Counted from the first letter of the stretch, positions 1-8,024 are shown. The stretch: DNA of 16,376 bases from Brumimicrobium sp964346075 (GCA_964346075.1 CAYFTH010000072.1:1-16376); one strand, 5' to 3'. The notes: generated from the letters alone by a model not told the origin. Numbers and translations: made by a program.

Positions 1-2337
1 ACATCGCAAATCATTCAGTCAACTACAGTAGGTAATGGTTTTATGATTTATGATGCCGATAATAATCAAACGCCAACGCCTGGAGGAGGTTTTTTTGATC
101 ATGTGGGTTGGTTAGAAACCCCCGTGATTGATTTTACGGGTTACTCAGATCTTACATTAATATTCCAGCACACTTACAGATCATGCTGTGCTCAAGGTTT
201 TGAACCACAAGTGGAGGTTTCTGATGATGGCTTTGCTACATCGGAAGTCTACGGTGCAGGAATATCAGGTGTAGGAATGAATGATGCAGCACCTACATCA
301 ATCACAAAAATAGATTTAAGTAATTTCATCGCTAATGCTACGAATCTCGCAAACGTTCAAATTCGTTTTCTATTTGATGGTTCTGGTGGAACATCACATT
401 ATTGGTGGCAACTGGATGATGTCGCGATCGTTGAAACGTTTGAAAATGATTTAGCCCTTCGAGAATATTACCTGGCTTCAGGAACGCTCAAGATCCCTTA
501 TCACTACGTACCAACAAGTCAACTTGTCGATGTGGAGTTTTCCGCACTCATAGAAAATAAAGGGATCGATCCGCAGACAAATTCATCACTCAGTGTCGTG
601 ACGGATGATGGGGTCAATCAAAACAACTTTACTTCAGCAGGAGCAACTATCAACCCAGGAAACACGGATTCGCTCGTTACTTCAACGAATTGGCTACCCA
701 GTGGTACTCCCGGTACCGATTATGATATCACTTTAACAGCTACTCAAACAGAGACTGAGCAAGAACCTTCAGACAATGTTCATACCGATGTGTTTTCTGT
801 AACTGACAGTGTATATTCCGTAGATAACGGCGAGTTAACAGGCGCTATTGCAAATTTTGCCGGCAACAACAATCAGGAATTTTCAATTGGGAACACGATG
901 GAAATTATGCAGGATACTTATATCACTTCCGTATCTGTTTTCGTTATGGATCGAGCTGATTCTGAAACACAGGCCATCAAAGGAGAAGTTTATTTATTTG
1001 ATGGGACGAACTACGTATTTTTAGGAGATACGGATTATTATGTTTTGCAGTTAAGTGATCTCGGCACAATGGTTACATTACCATTGACCACTCCTCTTCA
1101 AGTGTCAACGGGCGATCAAATACTTGTAACAGCAGGACATAACGGATCCGGAAACGCTAACATTGATGATGTTGCTTTTGGTATGGCACAATCTGTTCCC
1201 GAAGGGGTTGTGGTTGGTAGTGATTCCAACGGACAGTTTGCAACGCTCCTCAGTCCCAATTCCATAATGGTGCGTGCTAATATTGATCCGAACCCAACTT
1301 TTGATGCTCCCATTGTCACGAATGTCGTTGCTTCTGATATTTCTAACAATGGTGATGGGAGTGATCTCGAGGTAAGTTTTGACACTCCAAATGATGAGTC
1401 AAATATTGCCAATTACTGGGTTGTAGCAACTGACACAGGTGTTACACCTAACGATGCTGCAGATCCGCTCACTTTCTTCCAAACAGAAGGCAAACAAATT
1501 ACTCCTAACGGCGCCGATCATACTGTAAACTTTATTGCAGGAGATGACTATTTCTTTCTGAATAACGGGAACTTGACACCAGAACCCATTGTAGAAGACA
1601 CTACGATGGAGGTTTGGGTGTACGTTGAAGGTCAGAATGGATACAATGATGTGTTCGCTGCGTCAAACACCATAACTCTTCAGTCAGATGCTCCTAATGT
1701 TTCGAACATCCTAGCATCTGATATTTCTGATAACGGAAATGGAAGCGATCTGGAAATCACATTTGATGTCCCGAATGACGAGTCTTTCGTGGCCAACTAC
1801 TGGGTTCTTCCCACTGCGCCAGGAGTAACACCCAATGATGCAGGTAATCCCTTGACATTTTTCCAAACGGAAGGCAAGCAAATCACACCTAACGGTAGTA
1901 ATCATACCGTAAACTTTAACGCGGGAGATGTCTACTTTTATCTGGACAATAGTAATCTGACTCCTGAACCCATTGTAGAAGACACAACAATGATTGTTTG
2001 GGTCTATGTTGAAGGGCAAAATGGTGCAAGTGATGTGTATGAGTCGTCGAATAATATCACCTTAACTTCCTCCAATGTTGGAGTCAACGGACATAAAATC
2101 ACAACAGTCAATGTGTACCCTAATCCAGCCAAGGACAAACTATTCTTTGAGGTACCGAATTCCGGAAGTACGATAACGATTACATCTGTTGCCGGACAGC
2201 AAGTTATTTCGAAATCAATAGAAAATAATGTTGAAAAAATAAATACTCATGCTTTAAGTAATGGTGTTTACATCTATTCAGTTCAGGACAGCGCAGGGAA
2301 TGTCATCAAATCAAATCAATTGGTGATCAGCAAATAA
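1..2337 (+). CDS. T9SS-secreted multidomain surface protein, 5' end outside the window
   Basis: The frame is open from base 1, so the first ATG (43) is internal and the real start lies upstream; 778 codons are visible. Numbered from base 1, residues 1-140 look like a choice-of-anchor J/MAM-like beta-sandwich (a motif such as GWLETPVIDFTGY, later WWQLDDVAIVE). Residues about 145-255 resemble a CARDB-type domain, and about 260-430 form another beta-rich domain. Residues 435-562 and 563-690 are a near-identical tandem pair. Residues about 700-778 form a type A T9SS sorting domain with the typical VYPNPAKDKL start and a GVYIYSV strand near the end. Such domains direct export through the outer membrane and are usually removed on secretion. 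No catalytic domain is visible in this part; one may lie upstream. A terminator follows 24 nt after the stop. The sorting domain is a firm call. The role of the protein is unknown; adhesion or an ancillary part of a secreted enzyme are both possible. Confidence 0.93.
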   Translation, partial: TSQIIQSTTVGNGFMIYDADNNQTPTPGGGFFDHVGWLETPVIDFTGYSDLTLIFQHTYRSCCAQGFEPQVEVSDDGFATSEVYGAGISGVGMNDAAPTSITKIDLSNFIANATNLANVQIRFLFDGSGGTSHYWWQLDDVAIVETFENDLALREYYLASGTLKIPYHYVPTSQLVDVEFSALIENKGIDPQTNSSLSVVTDDGVNQNNFTSAGATINPGNTDSLVTSTNWLPSGTPGTDYDITLTATQTETEQEPSDNVHTDVFSVTDSVYSVDNGELTGAIANFAGNNNQEFSIGNTMEIMQDTYITSVSVFVMDRADSETQAIKGEVYLFDGTNYVFLGDTDYYVLQLSDLGTMVTLPLTTPLQVSTGDQILVTAGHNGSGNANIDDVAFGMAQSVPEGVVVGSDSNGQFATLLSPNSIMVRANIDPNPTFDAPIVTNVVASDISNNGDGSDLEVSFDTPNDESNIANYWVVATDTGVTPNDAADPLTFFQTEGKQITPNGADHTVNFIAGDDYFFLNNGNLTPEPIVEDTTMEVWVYVEGQNGYNDVFAASNTITLQSDAPNVSNILASDISDNGNGSDLEITFDVPNDESFVANYWVLPTAPGVTPNDAGNPLTFFQTEGKQITPNGSNHTVNFNAGDVYFYLDNSNLTPEPIVEDTTMIVWVYVEGQNGASDVYESSNNITLTSSNVGVNGHKITTVNVYPNPAKDKLFFEVPNSGSTITITSVAGQQVISKSIENNVEKINTHALSNGVYIYSVQDSAGNVIKSNQLVISK
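1303..2070 (+). repeat. Tandem duplication, two 384-bp units encoding 128 residues each
   Basis: Unit 1 is 1303-1686 and unit 2 is 1687-2070, directly abutting and in frame. Both encode the same series of blocks: NGDGSDLEVSF or NGNGSDLEITF, then ANYWV, LTFFQTEGKQITPNG, LTPEPIVEDTTM and VWVYVEGQNG. The nucleotide sequences are also clearly alike, which points to an intragenic duplication rather than two independently acquired domains. I do not recognise the domain by name; it has the length and strand pattern of a fibronectin/Ig-like fold. Confidence 0.9.
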
Positions 2338-2360
2338 GTTGCTCACTTTTCAATTATCAA

Positions 2361-2390
2361 AAAGCGATCTCTTGTGAGGTCGCTTTTTTT
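2361..2390 (+). terminator. Intrinsic terminator after the T9SS cargo gene
   Basis: An 11-bp stem (2361-2371 with 2376-2386, one G-T pair) closes a TTGT loop and runs into a seven-T tract at 2384-2390. It starts 24 nt after the stop of the upstream gene. Read on the minus strand the same hairpin is followed by five T, so it may also stop transcripts coming from the minus-strand operon, although their last stop codon is some 340 nt away. Confidence 0.88.
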
Positions 2391-2732
2391 ATTCTTCATC
2401 CGAAATAACACACGCTGTTCACTATCCTTTTTGTTTATGCTTGTTGCGTTAAACCCGATGATAAATTGACCCTTATTTTAGCTCCATAAACCAATCTTAT
2501 TCTTCAATCAGAAATCAAGTAAGCTATCGTTGAACACCTTATCCTTATATATTAATTATTGATGATGTTCAGAAACATTGGCGATTTACCCGTAAGAAGG
2601 CTTCTCAACTAGTCATCGTTCGTACAATAAACGCTCGGTAATCGCACTAATATATTAAGCAACGATCATGGAATCGGGTCTTTGATTTAAACAGTCAGAA
2701 GTTCAACGAATCTCAACTGTCCTAAAACATCA
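2391..2732. other. Intergenic region between converging genes, no feature recognised
   Basis: No open frame of useful length exists on either strand. The longest short frame noticed on the plus strand (from ATG at 2561) is 16-17 codons. No tRNA-like or rRNA-like sequence is visible. Two small palindromes occur, AGAAGGCTTCT (2595-2605) and TAATATATTA (2648-2657), with no T tract behind either. I cannot assign a function. Confidence 0.6.
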
Positions 2733-3488
2733 CTAACTTTTACCGCTCTTCTTCTGATTGTTTTTAACAAAAATATGTTTTGAGCGGCTATTTGGAGCCT
2801 GACGTTCTTCGATGGTAAAATCCCCAATTGAATCGATCAGTGGTGTCAATTTATAGAAACCAAAATTACGCGGATCGAAATTGGGTTGCTTTTTATTAAT
2901 TAAAGAACCTACGTCACCCAAAAAAGCCCAACCGTCATCATCTGCACAATCGTAGATGGACTGACGGATCAGTTTAATAATCTTAGGTGTGACATTTTGA
3001 ACAGCACGTTTCTGCTGTTTCTTATTTTTAGGTCGTTTGGTATCTTCGTCTTCTTCATGAAGAATTTCCAGATAGATAAATTTATCACATGCTACAATGA
3101 AAGGATCAGGCGTTTTTTGTTCACCAATACCGATCACTTTTTGACTCGACTCGCGCAATCGCGTCGCTAACCTGGTAAAGTCAGAATCAGAAGAAACGAG
3201 ACAAAAACCATCCGTTTTACCCTCATAGAGGATGTCCATAGCATCAATAATCATTGCAGAATCTGTGGCATTTTTCCCCTGCGTGTAACCATACTGTTGG
3301 ATAGGCTGAATGGCATTTTCCAGTAAAATGTTTTTCCACTTCGATAAGTGTGGCTTCGTCCAGTCACCATATATGCGCTTAATAGATGGAATGCCATATT
3401 TCGCAATTTCTTCCATCATTTCCTTGATATACTTACTCGGTATGTTATCACCGTCAATTAAAACGGCTAAATTCAAATCTGTCTTCAT
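2733..3488 (-). CDS. NYN (PIN-like) domain protein with C-terminal OST-HTH/LOTUS domain
   Basis: This is a predicted RNA-processing or RNA-binding protein of the LabA/DUF88 group. Residues 6-140 form the NYN domain, with acidic positions expected for metal binding: LIDGDN (D12, D14), NATDSAMIIDAMD (D76 and nearby), and SSDSDF (D101, D103). A charged Lys-rich linker (about 145-165) leads to a LOTUS/OST-HTH-like domain at about 166-243 (GWAFLGDVGSLI, then FYKLTPLIDS). NYN domains are nuclease-fold; LOTUS domains bind RNA or protein partners. I chose ATG 3488 (251 aa) over a longer frame from 3524 because an AGGAG lies 8 nt before it and the longer start would overlap the upstream gene. It begins 14 nt after the stop of the repeat-protein gene and ends the six-gene minus-strand run. 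The family is well supported; substrate and process are unknown. Confidence 0.9.
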   Translation of the reverse strand: MKTDLNLAVLIDGDNIPSKYIKEMMEEIAKYGIPSIKRIYGDWTKPHLSKWKNILLENAIQPIQQYGYTQGKNATDSAMIIDAMDILYEGKTDGFCLVSSDSDFTRLATRLRESSQKVIGIGEQKTPDPFIVACDKFIYLEILHEEDEDTKRPKNKKQQKRAVQNVTPKIIKLIRQSIYDCADDDGWAFLGDVGSLINKKQPNFDPRNFGFYKLTPLIDSIGDFTIEERQAPNSRSKHIFVKNNQKKSGKS

Positions 3489-3496
3489 TGTATCAT

Positions 3497-3501
3497 CTCC
3501 T
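3497..3501 (-). promoter_or_regulatory. Shine-Dalgarno AGGAG deciding the NYN-LOTUS start
   Basis: On the minus strand AGGAG is followed by 8 nt and then ATG at 3488. Most other genes in this window lack such a motif, so this one both fixes the start and suggests comparatively strong, independent initiation for this gene. It overlaps the very end of the intergenic gap behind the upstream stop (3503-3505). Confidence 0.75.
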
Positions 3502-3502
3502 G

Positions 3503-4597
3503 TTATTTCCAAAACTGCCACCACTTTTTCTGTTTACCATTTTCGGGAACTTCATCGTCCTCATCTTTGTTTTCAGCACCTTCCTCTCCTACCGTTCTAA
3601 TTTCATTTCCATACTCGTCATAAACATGTTCCTCGATCAGTTTATCGCGCTTATATACGGCTTCACGTTTTATTTTATCATCTGGAAAACGCTCCATAAA
3701 TTCGCCGTGTTTTTTTCCTCTTCTGTAATTCTCGATACTTTGAATGTGTCCTTGAATATAAAACGTTTTAAAAGCACCATCTTTCGTCCCCGAATCCCAT
3801 AGCTGTGTTTTCATCAAGCTGCCATCATTATAATAAAATTTCCAGTTTCCATCCTTTTCTCCCTCGTCATACTCAAGTTCCTGAAGTGTATTTCCATCAC
3901 TATTGTAGACGATAAAAGCACCGTGTAACACCCCTTCTTGATAATGCACTTCCTTTTTCAGCTTAGAACCCGGAAAATATTCTTTTTTCACACCATGAAG
4001 ACGTCCTTCTTTATACTGCTCTATTTTGAGGGTATCGTTCTGGTAAGTGTTATATTCAATTTTTTTCTCAGCATTGCCTATTTGTACTTTCAAGGTTTTT
4101 GTACCTACCTGATGTTGTCTGTAAAAAATGGATTTTCCGTGCTTTTCACCGTTAAAGTAATTGATCTTCCAGGCAACTAAACCACTGGTGTCATTGTAGA
4201 ATGTCCATGTTCCATTTTCAACACCTTCTATGTGAGTGCGCACCACCTGAGGACATCCCGATTGATAGTAGGTTGTATCTGTTCCATCCACCAATCCGTT
4301 ATTGAAATGAACGAGTCGTTGTCTAATCCCGTTGCGGTGACATGTTTCGCAATCACCGTTATAAGGTGCTCCTGAGGAGCGCGTCCTCACTATTCGGGAG
4401 TTGGGATCTTGTTCAAGTTTTTGATTGCAGTCAACAATATTATCGCGTTCGTCACACTCCCAATCGACATAACGTTGACCGAGGCGCTCGAGTGATTCCT
4501 GGAAGCATGGACCTCTTTTAGATTGAGTGGCATTAATTTGTGCTTGAGTAAAACCAGCAGAAAACAGTAAAATAAGAATGACTAACCAATTCCTCAT
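3503..4597 (-). CDS. Secreted YwqK/MORN-like repeat protein
   Basis: The 364-residue product begins with a typical signal peptide (WLVILILLFSAGFTQA, cleavage near residue 20). A Cys-bearing region follows (C31, C48, C57, then a CETC motif at 83-86, C115). About residues 100-330 are eight or so units of roughly 22-24 residues with a G-x-x-x/HG-x-x-x-x-Y/F pattern: GEKHGKSIFY, GRLHGVKKEYF, GVLHGAFIVY, GEKDGNWKFYY, GTKDGAFKTFY, GKKHGEFMERF. This is the pattern of MORN repeats and of proteins named after Bacillus YwqK. The name 'toxin-antitoxin antitoxin' attached to that family should not be taken as a function here, since no toxin gene is next to it. The C-terminus is an acidic stretch (DEDDE) ending in a Trp-rich KKWWQFWK tail. 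The start ATG overlaps the stop of the thioesterase gene by 4 nt (ATGA), indicating translational coupling. Probable location is periplasm or outer membrane surface. Confidence 0.85.
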   Translation of the reverse strand: MRNWLVILILLFSAGFTQAQINATQSKRGPCFQESLERLGQRYVDWECDERDNIVDCNQKLEQDPNSRIVRTRSSGAPYNGDCETCHRNGIRQRLVHFNNGLVDGTDTTYYQSGCPQVVRTHIEGVENGTWTFYNDTSGLVAWKINYFNGEKHGKSIFYRQHQVGTKTLKVQIGNAEKKIEYNTYQNDTLKIEQYKEGRLHGVKKEYFPGSKLKKEVHYQEGVLHGAFIVYNSDGNTLQELEYDEGEKDGNWKFYYNDGSLMKTQLWDSGTKDGAFKTFYIQGHIQSIENYRRGKKHGEFMERFPDDKIKREAVYKRDKLIEEHVYDEYGNEIRTVGEEGAENKDEDDEVPENGKQKKWWQFWK

Positions 4598-4998
4598 GAA
4601 TCTTGATTTTTTAAGCCTTCAAAAGCGTCTTTCATCTCTTCATACACGGGCACGGTCTGTTGTGATTCGAAGTCGAAACAAACTAACTTTGAGCTACCCG
4701 TACAACGCAAGTCACTATCTACAGTTAAACGATAATCCAATGTAATGCTTTTGGTTCCCATAGCATTTAAATGTAAGGAAATTTCTGGTTGATCATACAA
4801 TAATACTGGTTTTAAATAAGTCACTTCATTTTTTACCAGTAAAATACCATTTTTTTTATAGTCCCAATCTTTTCCTATTAATTGTTCAAAATAGTGCATT
4901 CGAGCTTGTTCAAAATAGCTTAAATAGACGGCATTATTCACATGGCCCATCAAATCACAATCTCTAAATCGAACCGTTACTGTTGCAGGATTTATCAT
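4594..4998 (-). CDS. Acyl-CoA thioesterase, 4HBT hotdog family (YbgC/FadM-like)
   Basis: A protein of 134 residues, normal for a single hotdog domain. The N-terminal motif RFRDCDLMGHVNNAVYLSYF (residues 10-29) matches the 4HBT signature in which an Asp followed by GHVN lies at the active site and the helix carries YLxYFExAR. The expected reaction is hydrolysis of an acyl-CoA or acyl carrier protein thioester to free acid and thiol, in the cytoplasm. Substrate length or type cannot be read from the sequence. Its ATG overlaps the dehydratase stop by 4 nt and its stop overlaps the next ATG by 4 nt, so it sits inside a tightly coupled trio. A link to acylation of an envelope glycan or lipid is possible by context only. 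Confidence 0.9.
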   Translation of the reverse strand: MINPATVTVRFRDCDLMGHVNNAVYLSYFEQARMHYFEQLIGKDWDYKKNGILLVKNEVTYLKPVLLYDQPEISLHLNAMGTKSITLDYRLTVDSDLRCTGSSKLVCFDFESQQTVPVYEEMKDAFEGLKNQDS

Positions 4999-6905
4999 TT
5001 TTTATCGAGTTTTGCATAAATAGAATTATTACTCACATATTCAGGAACAATCTTTTTCATTTGTCGGACCATACTCTCATTATTTTGTCCATCGAATAGA
5101 TTTAAGAGTTCGTCAATATTCGAAATACATGCTTCCTCCGCTTCGCGATTTAACGCAATTAAAATTTGTGGATGATGTGTCGGCTTGGTATTTTCTTCAT
5201 TAGCCAGCATTTCTTCATATAATTTTTCACCGGGCCGTAAACCAGTTATTTTTATCTGAATATCTTTTCCTATTTCAAGTCCAGAGAGTCGTATCATTCG
5301 TTTGGCCAGATCAATAATTTTTACGGACTCCCCCATATCAAATACAAAAATCTCTCCTCCATGACCCATTGCTCCAGCTTCAAGCACCAATTGACAGGCC
5401 TCTGGAATAGTCATAAAAAAGCGGGTAACTTCCTCATGAGTAACTGTTATCGGTCCGCCCCGATCAATTTGCCTTTTAAATAATGGAATTACCGATCCAT
5501 TAGAGCCCAATACATTTCCAAAACGAGTGGTAACGAACTGCGTCTCTGACAGCTTATTTTTAGCTTGCGCATAGATTTCTGCTATGCGTTTGGAAGCACC
5601 CATAACATTCGTTGGATTCACTGCTTTATCCGTGGAAATCATCACAAATTTAACCACGTTAAATTCATGAGAAAGGTCGACGAGATGTTTTGTTCCTAAA
5701 ATATTAGTACTAATAGCCTCAGAAGGATTTTCCTCCATTAACGGTACATGTTTGTATGCCGCAGCATGAAAAACCATCTCCGGATTGAACTTTTCAAAAA
5801 GACGATGCATGCGATGGTAATTTCTAACATCTCCGATCACCAATTCTACAGATTCATCCAGCTCATTTCCAATGAGTTCATTTTGAAAGTCATAAAGATC
5901 AGATTCAGCCTGATCCAGGATGATTACTTTGCGAGGGTTATACGTCACTACCTGACGCACGATACCACTTCCAATTGAACCTGCTGCTCCTGTTATGAGT
6001 ATCACCTTATCGTGGATCTCATTTTTAATTTTGGCAACATCCAGATGGATTGGATCCCTGCCCAACAAATCATCAATATTTACTTTTCGAATTTGTTTTG
6101 AACTGAATTCACCGTTGATCCACTTTTTGAAGCTGGGTACGCGTTGAACATTTACATCGTAATGTAAACAAATATCAACAATACGAGAAGTATTTTGCTT
6201 TTTAGGATGTTGAATAGCTAATATTAACTCATTAATATCTAGCTTATTAATGAGTTGTTTTATTTTTGCTGTATGGTAGATATCAACTCCTTCCAACCGA
6301 TTGCCCGAAAGTTTTTTATTGTCATCGATAAAGCCAACGACCTTTGTGGGCATTTGAAAATCTTTTTCGATGGTTCGCTTCGTGATCAGACCAGAAACGC
6401 CCGCACCGTAGATCAAAATATTTTTAACTTCTTTCTTCGTTGGTTTATTCAACTCGTAATGATAAATCTTTACCGTAAAACGAAACCCGATCAATAGCAT
6501 TAGCGAAGCCAGAAAATCTACGAGTAATACTGAAGTCGGCAATAAAAAGCGACCGTCCCAATAAAAATGTCTGATCCAACCAGCTGCCATTATAAAAAAA
6601 GATGATGTAAGAACGGCAAAAAATATTCTTCTAACATCTTCCAGCGAAGTATGACGTACCAGTCCTTTATGGATTTTAAAAAGGAAAAACACGACAAGTT
6701 TTACTGAAAAAATAATCGGCAGTACTCCTTTAAGTAGCTTCCATTCGCGCTCAATAGTCATTTCATCGCTATAAACATCGAACCGCACAAAATAAGCAAT
6801 TGCCAAAGCTAAAGCACACAAGATTAGATCAATTAAGATGATGATCCATCGAGGAGTACTCGATAAAGGTAGTTTTATAAATGTATTTCGTAATCTTGCA
6901 TTCAT
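4995..6905 (-). CDS. Membrane-anchored nucleotide-sugar 4,6-dehydratase (CapD/WbpM/PglF type)
   Basis: The 636-residue protein has the full architecture of the long FlaA1-type enzymes. Four N-terminal membrane segments lie at about residues 19-41, 59-78, 92-112 and 121-142. A first Rossmann-like (CoA-binding-like) domain starts at about 160 (ILIYGAGVSG). The SDR domain starts at about 299, with the NAD motif GAAGSIG (306-312), STDKAVNP (424-431) and MGASK (435-439), where Met replaces the usual catalytic Tyr of YxxxK, as in WbpM/PglF. GLRPGEKLYEE (555-565) is also typical. Known family members convert UDP-GlcNAc to the 4-keto-6-deoxy sugar, the first step to rare amino sugars of capsule, O-antigen or protein glycans, at the inner face of the inner membrane. 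The family also includes enzymes with other substrates, so UDP-GlcNAc is inference. I chose ATG 6905; a longer frame begins with TTG at 6932 but has no supporting signal. The gene lies 67 nt after the SRPBCC stop, so an extra promoter there is possible. Confidence 0.95.
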   Translation of the reverse strand: MNARLRNTFIKLPLSSTPRWIIILIDLILCALALAIAYFVRFDVYSDEMTIEREWKLLKGVLPIIFSVKLVVFFLFKIHKGLVRHTSLEDVRRIFFAVLTSSFFIMAAGWIRHFYWDGRFLLPTSVLLVDFLASLMLLIGFRFTVKIYHYELNKPTKKEVKNILIYGAGVSGLITKRTIEKDFQMPTKVVGFIDDNKKLSGNRLEGVDIYHTAKIKQLINKLDINELILAIQHPKKQNTSRIVDICLHYDVNVQRVPSFKKWINGEFSSKQIRKVNIDDLLGRDPIHLDVAKIKNEIHDKVILITGAAGSIGSGIVRQVVTYNPRKVIILDQAESDLYDFQNELIGNELDESVELVIGDVRNYHRMHRLFEKFNPEMVFHAAAYKHVPLMEENPSEAISTNILGTKHLVDLSHEFNVVKFVMISTDKAVNPTNVMGASKRIAEIYAQAKNKLSETQFVTTRFGNVLGSNGSVIPLFKRQIDRGGPITVTHEEVTRFFMTIPEACQLVLEAGAMGHGGEIFVFDMGESVKIIDLAKRMIRLSGLEIGKDIQIKITGLRPGEKLYEEMLANEENTKPTHHPQILIALNREAEEACISNIDELLNLFDGQNNESMVRQMKKIVPEYVSNNSIYAKLDKK

Positions 6906-6972
6906 CGTTTCAGCATACGTTATTAGCACCAAACAACGGATAAAAAGTGGTGATGGTTGTTAAAAAGGGCGT

Positions 6973-7371
6973 TTATTCATATTTTTCTTTCAAAGCTTGA
7001 GTCATGTGATTAAACAGGTTGGTCATTGGTTTTTTTACCATCATTTTAAGAAATGCATTCACTTCGCCTTCAAAGTCTATAAAACCTTCTGTTTGATTAC
7101 CATTTTCTTCCATAAAGATTACCAGTTCAAAAGGGAAAGGTGATTGTTCTCCTGATTCCATGACGATCTTTTCGTTTTTTACAATCTCTTTTTGAACAAG
7201 AGATATGGTTACGCCAGCTTGAACTTTAAATGAACATTGCTGTTCATCACCCTGAAAATCTTTCACTTCTCCTTTGGGTAATAACTCTCCAACATTTTCA
7301 GCATTGGCTAAAAAATTGAACACCTCCACAACCGGTGCATTGATTGTTGATTTTTCGCTTTTAATATTCAT
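6973..7371 (-). CDS. SRPBCC (START-like) family protein
   Basis: A 132-residue protein with the layout of SRPBCC/polyketide-cyclase-like proteins: a first strand with STINAPVVEVFNFLAN, a Leu-rich LLP turn, successive beta strands and a long C-terminal helix ending MTQALKEKYE. The fold forms a deep hydrophobic ligand pocket, but no ligand can be named. I chose ATG 7371, 11 nt after the pyrE stop; a longer reading from 7416 would overlap pyrE. A gene of this type next to pyrE is, as far as I remember, a frequent arrangement in Flavobacteriia, which supports the call but says nothing certain about function. Confidence 0.85.
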   Translation of the reverse strand: MNIKSEKSTINAPVVEVFNFLANAENVGELLPKGEVKDFQGDEQQCSFKVQAGVTISLVQKEIVKNEKIVMESGEQSPFPFELVIFMEENGNQTEGFIDFEGEVNAFLKMMVKKPMTNLFNHMTQALKEKYE

Positions 7372-7382
7372 TTTATTAAATT

Positions 7383-8024
7383 TTACTGTTCCCATGTATC
7401 GGGCGAAAGTCTCCATTCACGCAATGAATCGATATCTTTTTTTGCCACTGCTCCCTGTTCGAGGGCTTTGTCGATCAATATTTCATAATTTGACAATGAA
7501 CGCACTTCACAATTAGCCGCTTCAAAGTTCTTATTGGCAACTCGAAAACCGTAATTAAAGATGGCAACAACACCTTTCACATTCAATTTCGCCTCTCGCA
7601 ACGTATTTACAGCTTTAATACTGCTTCCTCCCGTTGATATTAAATCTTCAATGACCACGACGTTATGACCTTCCTGAAAATCACCTTCAATCTGATTTCC
7701 CAGACCGTGTTCTTTAGCAGACGAGCGCACGTAAACAAAAGGCACCCCAAGTTCCTGTGCTACTAAAGCACCATGGGCTATACCTCCTGTAGCTACTCCT
7801 GCTATTATATCAGGTTTTCCAAATTCATCTAAAATGAGTTGTGAATAGCTTTGACGAATAAAGGTTCGAACATTCGGATAGGAAAGTGTCTTTCTATTAT
7901 CACAATAGATAGGTGATTTCCAACCAGATGACCAAGTAAAAGGATTTCCAGGACGAAGTTGAATCGCTTTGATTTGTAATAAAAATTCGGCTATCTTTGT
8001 AGCGTTGTCAATGTCTTTAATCAT
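7383..8024 (-). CDS. pyrE: Orotate phosphoribosyltransferase
   Basis: The 213-residue product has the normal length and motifs of the enzyme that joins orotate to PRPP, giving orotidine 5'-phosphate, the fifth step of UMP synthesis in the cytoplasm. Visible are the substrate region FTWSSGWKSPIYCDNR (29-44), GVATGG (76-81), the flexible catalytic loop RSSAKEHGLGNQIEG (100-114) and the PRPP-binding motif VVVIEDLISTGGSS (122-135). It is the first gene of the minus-strand run. Its start codon is only 8 nt from the start of the divergent Nudix gene. A TACATTTG element ends 5 nt before the ATG, so the transcript probably starts at or next to the start codon. No Shine-Dalgarno sequence is present. 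Confidence 0.97.
   Translation of the reverse strand: MIKDIDNATKIAEFLLQIKAIQLRPGNPFTWSSGWKSPIYCDNRKTLSYPNVRTFIRQSYSQLILDEFGKPDIIAGVATGGIAHGALVAQELGVPFVYVRSSAKEHGLGNQIEGDFQEGHNVVVIEDLISTGGSSIKAVNTLREAKLNVKGVVAIFNYGFRVANKNFEAANCEVRSLSNYEILIDKALEQGAVAKKDIDSLREWRLSPDTWEQ
7968..7999 (+). promoter_or_regulatory. Probable Bacteroidota promoter for the Nudix gene, inside pyrE
   Basis: TTTG (7968-7971), a 20-nt spacer and TATCTTTG (7992-7999) match the Bacteroidota consensus TTG-N17-23-TAnnTTTG. Transcription would begin near 8003-8006, giving a leader of about 28 nt before ATG 8033. The whole element lies within the first 20 codons of pyrE on the other strand. Confidence 0.65.

Noticed and set aside
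2561..2611. Short plus-strand frame of 16-17 codons (ATG ATG TTC ...)
   Set aside because: Too short, no ribosome site, no recognisable product.
3489..3524. Longer NYN-LOTUS reading starting at 3524
   Set aside because: It would overlap the upstream gene, adds residues without domain sense, and the AGGAG is placed for ATG 3488.
3503..4597. YwqK-type protein as the antitoxin of a toxin-antitoxin pair
   Set aside because: It has a signal peptide, no toxin gene is adjacent, and the family name alone is not evidence of that role.
6906..6932. TTG start at 6932 for the dehydratase
   Set aside because: No ribosome site, rare start codon, and ATG 6905 gives the normal short basic N-terminus before the first membrane segment.
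7372..7416. Longer SRPBCC reading starting at 7416
   Set aside because: It would overlap pyrE by 34 nt; ATG 7371 begins right at the first strand of the fold.
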